Shown here one piece after another: positions 1 through 4,072 of a stretch of 5,261 bases of DNA. The notes beneath the pieces were generated by a model, which was given only the letters and a program-made list of their open reading frames with translations, made no database searches and was not told the origin of the DNA. The DNA is from an uncultured Erysipelotrichaceae bacterium (lineage in GTDB: Bacteria; Bacillota_I; Bacilli_A; Erysipelotrichales; Coprobacillaceae): the NCBI GenBank assembly GCA_937917505.1, contig CALDMQ010000174.1, positions 1 through 5,261 of the forward strand, written 5' to 3'. The position numbers and the translations under genes were made by a program. How positions within the stretch are numbered: the first letter of the stretch is position 1; each line of letters begins with the position of its first letter.

Positions 1-481
1 TTTAGAGTTTCAAAATTTTTATTTTGTGGCTTGTTATACACCAAATTCAAAACGAGGATTAGAACGATTAGATTATCGTATGATATGGGAAGATGATTTT
101 AGAAAGTATGTGAATGATTTAAAAGCAAAGAAACATGTTTTGATTTGTGGAGATTTAAATGTAGCTCATTCTGAGATTGATTTAAAGAATGATAAAACAA
201 ATCATGGAAATTCAGGTTTTACAGATGAAGAAAGACAGAAGATGGGAGAACTTCTTGATAGTGGTTTTATTGATACGTTCCGTTATAAGTATCCAACAAG
301 TGAGACGTATTCTTGGTGGTCTTATATGTTTAAAGCAAGAGAAAAAAATGCTGGCTGGCGTATTGATTATTTTTTAGCATCACAAAGTTTAAAAGATAAA
401 ATTCAAGATGCTTATATTTATACAGATGTATTAGGTTCGGATCATTGTCCGGTTGGATTGTTAATGGAGGATATGTTATGA
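1..481 (+). CDS. xth: Exodeoxyribonuclease III, C-terminal part (5' end outside window)
   Basis: Partial gene whose reading frame is open from base 2, so the true start lies upstream. About 159 residues are visible, against roughly 250 for the full family. Seen in order: YTPNS-KRGLERLDYR (from about base 38), GDLNVAH (149-169) with the active-site Asp and Asn, IDLKN, GFTDEER, a WWSY motif, GWRIDYF (353-373), and the C-terminal GSDHCPV (434-454) with the catalytic Asp-His pair. These are hallmarks of the ExoIII/APE1 branch of the endonuclease/exonuclease/phosphatase fold. Members are cytoplasmic Mg2+-dependent AP endonucleases and 3'-5' exonucleases of base-excision repair. All visible catalytic positions are intact and there is no frameshift. 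The stop TGA (479-481) overlaps the ATG of the next gene, implying an operon. The stretch YFVACYTPNS shows that the GTG at 26 is an internal Val codon and not a start. The symbol exoA is used in Bacillus. Confidence 0.95.
   Translation, partial: LEFQNFYFVACYTPNSKRGLERLDYRMIWEDDFRKYVNDLKAKKHVLICGDLNVAHSEIDLKNDKTNHGNSGFTDEERQKMGELLDSGFIDTFRYKYPTSETYSWWSYMFKAREKNAGWRIDYFLASQSLKDKIQDAYIYTDVLGSDHCPVGLLMEDML
466..470 (+). promoter_or_regulatory. Shine-Dalgarno site that fixes the yfcE start
   Basis: GGAGG sits inside the end of the exonuclease gene, 7 bases before the ATG at 478. It selects that ATG over an in-frame upstream ATG at 445, which would add 11 residues unlike the family and has no ribosome site. 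The ATGA stop/start overlap suggests translational coupling. Confidence 0.8.
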
Positions 482-1014
482 AATGTATGATTATTTCTGA
501 TATTCATGGTTCTTATCCTGATTTAAAGAGGGTTTTAGAAATTTATGAAGAAGAAAATATGGAGAAATTGATTATTCTAGGAGATATTTTATATCATGGT
601 CCTCGTAATGATTTACCAGAGGGTTATGCGCCTAAAAAAGTCATTTCTTTACTTAACCAATATAAACGAGATATTATTGCAGTGAGAGGAAATTGTGATG
701 CTGAAGTGGATCAAATGGTTTTAGAATTTCCTATGCGTAGTGATTATCATGAGTTATATTTAGATGGACATCGTTTCTTTTTAACTCATGGGCATTTGTA
801 TAATCAAGATGATAGACCTTTATTGAATGAAGGAGATATTTTGATGTATGGTCATTTTCATGTGCCTATTTTAAAGAAAGAAGATATTATTATTTTTAAT
901 CCATCATCTTTGTCTTTACCAAAAGCAGGAGGGAAAAGTTATGGTGTTTATGAAAATGAGACTTTATCCATTTTTTCATTAGAAAAAGAGCTGTTACAAA
1001 CAATGAAAATTTAA
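478..1014 (+). CDS. yfcE: YfcE family metallophosphodiesterase
   Basis: Complete 178-residue protein of the calcineurin-like (MPP) metallophosphoesterase superfamily. The metal-site motifs are all present: SDIHG (D8, H10), LGD (D36), RGNCD (N72, D74), THGH (H104, H106) and GHFHVP (H126, H128). The stretch HGPRNDLPEGYAP (residues 40-52), then RGNCDAEVDQM and NPSSLSLPK, matches the E. coli YfcE signature closely, and the length agrees (E. coli about 184 residues). YfcE is known in vitro as a Mn2+-dependent phosphodiesterase on artificial substrates. Its physiological substrate is unclear, so none is claimed here. It is cytoplasmic, with no signal peptide or membrane segment. The start at 478 is supported by GGAGG at 466-470 and by the N-terminus MKCMIISDIHGS, which begins the first beta strand directly as in the family. 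It overlaps the exonuclease gene by 4 bp and is probably co-transcribed with it. No terminator is visible after it, so readthrough into the GntR gene is possible. Confidence 0.93.
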   Translation: MKCMIISDIHGSYPDLKRVLEIYEEENMEKLIILGDILYHGPRNDLPEGYAPKKVISLLNQYKRDIIAVRGNCDAEVDQMVLEFPMRSDYHELYLDGHRFFLTHGHLYNQDDRPLLNEGDILMYGHFHVPILKKEDIIIFNPSSLSLPKAGGKSYGVYENETLSIFSLEKELLQTMKI

Positions 1015-1053
1015 CTTTGTTAAAAAAATGCAAAAAAACCGTGAAATCAAATA

Positions 1054-1070
1054 AAAAGTATGGTATTTTA
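1054..1070 (+). promoter_or_regulatory. Candidate operator for the GntR-family regulator (autoregulatory copy)
   Basis: AAAAGTA-TGG-TATTTTA, an imperfect inverted repeat with a 3-base spacer (5 of 7 arm positions pair). The 12 bases AAAAGTATGGTA (1054-1065) are the exact reverse complement of TACCATACTTTT found at 1981-1992 before the PTS gene. It lies a few bases upstream of the ribosome binding site of the regulator gene. A protein bound here would overlap or block the start of its transcript. That it is bound by the adjacent regulator is inference from the paired location. Confidence 0.65.
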
Positions 1071-1075
1071 TATGT

Positions 1076-1082
1076 GAGGTGA
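1076..1082 (+). promoter_or_regulatory. Shine-Dalgarno site that fixes the GntR start
   Basis: GAGGTGA, followed by GG, lies 5-6 bases before the ATG at 1088. An in-frame GTG at 1079 is itself part of this site and so cannot be the start. The protein is therefore taken to begin MAKYKDIA, typical for the family. Confidence 0.75.
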
Positions 1083-1087
1083 GGAAG

Positions 1088-1798
1088 ATGGCAAAGTATA
1101 AAGATATTGCAAATGATATTCGACAAAAGATTATCGATCAAGAATATACTTATGGTCAAAAACTTCCTTATGAATATGTTCTTTGTATGAGTTATCATTG
1201 TAATAAAGAAACAATGAAAAAAGCTTTAGATATCCTAGTTAAAGAAGGTTTAATAATTAGAAGACGTGGAGCGGGGACTTTTGTAAAAGATTATGCGCCA
1301 ACAAGTGATATAAGAAATCATATGTTTTCGCGTAGTTTAACAGCAAAATATAAAGGTATCAAAGAGGTATCAAGTGAAGTTGTTGCGTTTGAGGTTATTC
1401 CAGCTGATGAACATTTATCTAAGAAACTTCAAATTGAAGTAGGGGATTTTGTTTATCATATTATAAGAGTGAGATATTTAGATAAAAAACCCTACTTGCT
1501 AGATATTACTTATATGCCTTTGAATGTGATTCCTAACTTAAAATTAGATCATATCAAACATTCTCTTTATGAGTATATAGAAAAGAATTTGAAGTTGAAG
1601 ATACAAAGTCATCATATTTCTATCAGTGCTTCTTTATCTACTCCCTTAGAACAAGAATATCTTGATCTCAAAGAGGGAGAGCCTTACATTCAAGAAGAAC
1701 AGATTTCTTATTTGAGTAATGGTGCTATCTTTGAATATACATTAGCAAGGCATCATTTTGCGGATTTTGAATTTCAAACAATTGTAGTTCAACAATAA
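1088..1798 (+). CDS. GntR/HutC-family transcriptional regulator (UTRA domain)
   Basis: Complete 236-residue cytoplasmic DNA-binding protein. Residues 1-68 are a GntR winged helix: YKDIANDIRQKI, GQKLPYEY (25-30; usual family form LPSE), CNKETMKKALDILVKEG (38-54) as the recognition helix region, and the wing RRRGAGTFV (58-66). Residues about 80-232 fit a UTRA effector-binding domain, with the typical VGDFVYHIIRVRYLDKKPYLLDITY (core 118-142), the late EGEPYIQEEQ, and an ending FEYTLARHHFADFEF. UTRA domains in HutC-type members usually sense sugars or sugar phosphates. The gene stands directly upstream of a PTS permease and shares an operator-like sequence with it, so it most likely regulates that permease and itself; the ligand cannot be read from sequence. 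The recognition region lacks the common 'SR-TVR' wording but keeps the ALxxLxxEG register. Codon use is AT-rich and unbiased, like that of yfcE. Confidence 0.92.
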   Translation: MAKYKDIANDIRQKIIDQEYTYGQKLPYEYVLCMSYHCNKETMKKALDILVKEGLIIRRRGAGTFVKDYAPTSDIRNHMFSRSLTAKYKGIKEVSSEVVAFEVIPADEHLSKKLQIEVGDFVYHIIRVRYLDKKPYLLDITYMPLNVIPNLKLDHIKHSLYEYIEKNLKLKIQSHHISISASLSTPLEQEYLDLKEGEPYIQEEQISYLSNGAIFEYTLARHHFADFEFQTIVVQQ

Positions 1799-1829
1799 AG
1801 TTGTTTATTTGAAAAAAGACAACTTTTTT
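1797..1829 (+). terminator. Rho-independent terminator of the GntR gene
   Basis: AAAGTTGT (1797-1804) pairs perfectly with ACAACTTT (1819-1826) across a 14-base loop. The six Ts at 1824-1829 follow, then C and TTT. The left arm begins within the stop codon. The stem is AT-rich and the loop is long, so efficiency may be moderate. Confidence 0.7.
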
Positions 1830-1855
1830 CTTTATCATAAAATATGTTTAGAAAG

Positions 1856-1884
1856 TTGGTAATAAAGTTATAAAATAGTATAAA
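1856..1884 (+). promoter_or_regulatory. Possible distal promoter upstream of the PTS gene
   Basis: TTGGTA (1856-1861) and TATAAA (1879-1884) are 17 bases apart, matching the -35/-10 consensus at 4 and 5 of 6 positions. The -10 falls inside the 16-bp palindrome. A transcript from here would carry a leader of about 180 bases. The region is very AT-rich, so a chance match is quite possible. Confidence 0.25.
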
Positions 1885-1892
1885 TTTATACT
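1877..1892. repeat. Perfect 16-bp palindrome, possible operator
   Basis: AGTATAAATTTATACT is fully self-complementary. It lies in the gap between the regulator terminator and the PTS promoter. Its half site AGTA/TACT is also the inner part of the arms of the AAAAGTA-CCA-TACTTTT operator, but the spacing between half sites differs (8 bases here, 3 there). It could bind the same regulator in another way, bind another protein, or be chance in AT-rich DNA. Confidence 0.4.
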
Positions 1893-1975
1893 TAAAACAA
1901 TGATATTTCTCTCTATTTTATAAAAATACGAATAATTTCTTTGCAAAAAAGTAACGATAAAATCAGCGTTTTTTA

Positions 1976-1992
1976 AAAAGTACCATACTTTT
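1976..1992 (+). promoter_or_regulatory. Candidate GntR operator before the PTS gene
   Basis: AAAAGTA-CCA-TACTTTT is a perfect 7-bp inverted repeat with a 3-base spacer. TACCATACTTTT within it recurs in inverted orientation before the regulator gene (1054-1065). The inverted-repeat form and the double placement fit a dimeric GntR-family site. It ends 12 bases upstream of the -35 box (2005), so its centre is near -56 relative to the inferred start of transcription at about 2040. Confidence 0.7.
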
Positions 1993-2004
1993 AAATTAAA
2001 AGCA

Positions 2005-2033
2005 TTGACTTTTTGTTAAATAAATCTTATACT
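2005..2033 (+). promoter_or_regulatory. Sigma-A type promoter of the PTS EIIC gene
   Basis: TTGACT (2005-2010) and TATACT (2028-2033) are separated by 17 bases, each one mismatch from consensus. Transcription would start near 2040, leaving a leader of about 29 bases with AAGGGAGG at 2054-2061. A strong promoter fits the biased codon use of the gene. Confidence 0.85.
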
Positions 2034-2068
2034 ATTTATGTCAAAAATATTTTAAGGGAGGAAAAAAT

Positions 2069-3388
2069 ATGGACGCTTTTGCTGATAAGTTAGGACGTAT
2101 TGGTGCTTGGTGTGGTCAAAACAAATACCTTGGTGCTATTAAAAATGCGTTCCAAAACTTTATGCCAGCAACTATTGCTGGTGCTATCGGGGTTTTATGG
2201 ACAAACGTTTTAGTTCATGAAGTTACAGGTTTAGGTGCTATTTGGAAACCTATCATGGCATTACAACCATTAAATCCTATTTTCGCTGCAATTCAATTTG
2301 CAACTATCTCATGTATCGCTATTGGTGTAGTTATGTTAGTCGCTCAAGAAATTGGTGAAGCTAACGGTGAATCAGGAGCATATCCTGCAGTGTTAGGTTT
2401 CATCGCTTGGATGACAGTTACTCCAACTGCACATACATTAGCTGATTTCGTAAATGCTAAAGGTGAAGCTGCTTCATTTACAGGTATCGCTGGTTCTTAT
2501 ACAGGTGCTACTGGATTATTTACAGCTTTAATTATTGGTATTTTATCAATGGAAATCTATGGTTGGTTAAGAAAACAAGATGCATTAAAAATTAAAATGC
2601 CTGAACAAGTTCCACCAGGAGTTTCTCGTGCATTCGAAGTTTTAATTCCATCATTCATTATGTTAGTAATCGTAGGTGGAATTGGTGAATTATTACATGC
2701 TACTACTGGTATGTATGTTAACGATGCTATTAGTAAATACTTACAAGCACCATTAACAAAAATCATCGGTGATAACTTATTTGCTGTTATGATTATGTAT
2801 GCTATTATCTCATTATTCTGGTTAGTTGGTATTCATGGTAACAACATGTTAGCAGCTGTTAAAGAACCAATCTTTAAACCTGCGTTATATGCAAATACTG
2901 CATTGTTCCAACAAGGTGCTACTGAAGGTTACCAAACATTTAACATAACAATGATGCAAATGTTCGCTGAATGGGGAGGTTCTGGGGTTACTTTAGGTTT
3001 AGTAATCGCAATCTTCATCTTCGGTAAACGTGAAGATAACCGTGCAATCGCTACTTTATCTGTAGTACCTGGTTTATTCAATATCAATGAAACTGTTACA
3101 TTCGGTATTCCATTAGTATTGAACCCAATCTTAGGTATTCCATTTGTCGTAGCTCCTATGGTAACTGTTGCTATTGGATACTTCTTAATCCAAACAGGTA
3201 TCTGTCCACCAGTTGTACTTGAAGTTCCTTGGACAATGCCACCACTTATGTTAGGATTCTTAGCTACAGGTGGTCACTTTATGGGTGCTGTATCACAATT
3301 AATCGCTATTGTTGTTGCTACATTAATTTATATCCCATTCGTAATTATGTACGAAAGATTCCAAAATAAAGAAGCTGCTGAAGCTTAA
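2069..3388 (+). CDS. celB: PTS sugar transporter EIIC, lactose/cellobiose family
   Basis: Complete 439-residue polytopic membrane permease, the usual length for CelB/ChbC-type EIIC proteins. EIIC forms the translocation channel of the phosphoenolpyruvate-dependent phosphotransferase system and hands the sugar to EIIB for phosphorylation. Seen: many hydrophobic segments (about 10 by eye); the amphipathic N-terminus FADKLGRIGAWCGQNKYLGAI; IKMPEQVPPGVSRAFEVLIP (175-194); LFWLVGIHGNNM (249-260) with H256; GGSGVTLGLVIAI (303-315); LSVVPGLFNINETVTFGIP (330-348) with E341; and VPWTMPPLMLGFLATGG (386-402). H256 and E341 probably correspond to the His and Glu that contact sugar in the solved ChbC structure; this is inferred from motif context. 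ATG 2069 has AAGGGAGG 7 bases upstream. The gene has its own promoter and terminator, and no EIIA, EIIB or glycosidase is adjacent, so partner subunits must come from elsewhere. Its C-ending Phe, Ile and Asn codons are more frequent than in its neighbours, suggesting high expression. The sugar is not determined; the symbol names the family only. Confidence 0.93.
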   Translation: MDAFADKLGRIGAWCGQNKYLGAIKNAFQNFMPATIAGAIGVLWTNVLVHEVTGLGAIWKPIMALQPLNPIFAAIQFATISCIAIGVVMLVAQEIGEANGESGAYPAVLGFIAWMTVTPTAHTLADFVNAKGEAASFTGIAGSYTGATGLFTALIIGILSMEIYGWLRKQDALKIKMPEQVPPGVSRAFEVLIPSFIMLVIVGGIGELLHATTGMYVNDAISKYLQAPLTKIIGDNLFAVMIMYAIISLFWLVGIHGNNMLAAVKEPIFKPALYANTALFQQGATEGYQTFNITMMQMFAEWGGSGVTLGLVIAIFIFGKREDNRAIATLSVVPGLFNINETVTFGIPLVLNPILGIPFVVAPMVTVAIGYFLIQTGICPPVVLEVPWTMPPLMLGFLATGGHFMGAVSQLIAIVVATLIYIPFVIMYERFQNKEAAEA

Positions 3389-3398
3389 TATGAATGTT

Positions 3399-3427
3399 AA
3401 GAGCGGTTTAACCGCTCTTTCTTTTTT
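3399..3427 (+). terminator. Strong Rho-independent terminator after the PTS gene
   Basis: AAGAGCGG (3399-3406) pairs with CCGCTCTT (3412-3419) around a TTTAA loop. The tail is TTTCTTTTTT (3418-3427). It is a GC-rich stem in an AT-rich setting, 10 bases after the stop codon, and makes the PTS gene monocistronic. Confidence 0.94.
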
Positions 3428-3442
3428 ACTAAAATTAAAGAA

Positions 3443-3471
3443 TTGTTATTTATTTCAATATCATGTATAAT
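3443..3471 (+). promoter_or_regulatory. Promoter of the small membrane protein gene
   Basis: TTGTTA (3443-3448) and a perfect TATAAT (3466-3471) are 17 bases apart. Transcription would start near 3478, only a few bases before GTGAGG (3482-3487), the ribosome site 7 bases before ATG 3495. Confidence 0.8.
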
Positions 3472-3494
3472 AGAAAAGAAAGTGAGGCTTTTGA

Positions 3495-3995
3495 ATGAAA
3501 ACTTTTAAATTTAGAAAAAATACTGCTACTCTATTGTTTTTGATTGCTTATGCAGTTTATATTGTTGTTTATCCATTTGTATTGAAGACAACTAAAGATT
3601 TACCACTTATAGTAGGTTTTTATGTTTTGTGTTTAGCTTTCTTTTTAGGATGTAGACCACATGCATATGAAGTAGGTAAGAGAACTTTAAGAATCAAGTA
3701 TTATTTATGGAAAGATAGTGAAGTTGATTTAATGCAATGTGAAACAATTTGTGATCCTGTTTCTCGCTGGGCAGATATTGCAACTAGACCACATGCAATT
3801 GAAATCTATACAAACACTAAGAAACGTTACTGTTGTTTTCCAACACAACGTGTTGAATTTATAGATGCTATTCTCCAAGAAAACAAGAGATTACATTGTA
3901 CAGTTCAAGAATATACTGATGTACAAAGAGTGTTAGAAAAGAAAAGACGTAAGGAACGTAAAAAAGCAGAAAAAAAAGCGAAGGAATCTAAATAA
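3495..3995 (+). CDS. Small membrane protein, possible bacterial PH-like domain, basic tail
   Basis: Complete 166-residue protein of unknown function. Residues about 11-30 and 37-52 are two hydrophobic helices separated by a short KTTKD loop, making a membrane hairpin. Residues about 55-132 look like a PH-like beta barrel ending in a helix: YEVGKRTLRIKYY, an AIEIYTNTKKRYCCFP strand pair, and RVEFIDAILQEN as the closing helix. This resembles the bPH/YdbT-type 'two helices plus PH' proteins, though that assignment is by eye and tentative. The last 21 residues (146-166) hold 12 Lys/Arg in a KKRRKERKK-type helix that could bind RNA, DNA or acidic lipid, or simply be a cytoplasmic anchor. By the positive-inside rule, the N-terminus (KTFKFRKN) and the domain should both be cytoplasmic. 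It contains six cysteines, with no pattern suggesting a metal site except possibly the adjacent pair at 113-114. It is monocistronic, and neighbours give no functional clue. Confidence 0.85.
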   Translation: MKTFKFRKNTATLLFLIAYAVYIVVYPFVLKTTKDLPLIVGFYVLCLAFFLGCRPHAYEVGKRTLRIKYYLWKDSEVDLMQCETICDPVSRWADIATRPHAIEIYTNTKKRYCCFPTQRVEFIDAILQENKRLHCTVQEYTDVQRVLEKKRRKERKKAEKKAKESK

Positions 3996-4007
3996 GATTC
4001 TTTTTTT
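3981..4007 (+). terminator. Rho-independent terminator overlapping the 3' end of the membrane protein gene
   Basis: AAGGAATCT (3981-3989) pairs with AGATTCTTT (3995-4003) around the loop AAATA, with one G-U pair. The T-run is 4001-4007. The stem includes the last codons and the stop codon of the gene. Confidence 0.85.
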
Positions 4008-4015
4008 GTATTTTC

Positions 4016-4044
4016 TTGACTGTTTTTCATACCTGCTTTATAAT
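4016..4044 (+). promoter_or_regulatory. Sigma-A type promoter of glnN
   Basis: TTGACT (4016-4021) and TATAAT (4039-4044) with a 17-base spacer form a near-consensus promoter immediately after the preceding terminator. Transcription would start near 4051, giving a leader of about 22 bases. That is too short for a riboswitch or attenuator. No GlnR-type TGTNA-N7-TNACA box is visible nearby. Confidence 0.88.
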
Positions 4045-4072
4045 CTCTCTATAAGAAATGGGGAGAATACAT

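Noticed and set aside
189..377. Second-frame open stretch inside the exonuclease gene
   Set aside because: It overlaps conserved ExoIII motifs in the true frame and has no family features.
1010..1024. TTTAAC-TTT-GTTAAA hairpin after yfcE as a terminator
   Set aside because: It is a weak AT stem with a 3-base loop, followed by As and not Ts on the + strand, so it is not a convincing terminator.
1041..1069. Promoter of the GntR gene (GTGAAA, 17 bases, TATTTT)
   Set aside because: Only 4 of 6 positions match in each box, and the predicted start would fall on the ribosome site itself. The gene may instead be read through from yfcE. The true promoter is left undetermined.
896..1198. Minus-strand open frame of 100 codons spanning the end of yfcE and the start of the GntR gene
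   Set aside because: It is rich in Phe, Ile and Leu as expected from reading AT-rich coding DNA backwards, overlaps two well-supported genes, and resembles no family. It is a shadow.
1949..1964. Catabolite-repression (CcpA cre) site around AAGTAACGATAAAA
   Set aside because: Aligned on the CG centre, several fixed positions of the TGWNANCGNTNWCA consensus fail.
2557..2766. Minus-strand open frame inside the PTS gene
   Set aside because: It lies fully within a clear EIIC coding region and has no family resemblance.
3970..3977. Run of eight As in the membrane protein gene as a programmed slippage site
   Set aside because: It encodes Lys codons of the basic tail in an AT-rich gene and is followed by no alternative-frame extension of interest before the nearby terminator.
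4008..4072. GlnR box or glutamine-sensing leader before glnN
   Set aside because: No TGTNA-N7-TNACA match, and the inferred leader of about 22 bases is too short for a structured RNA switch.
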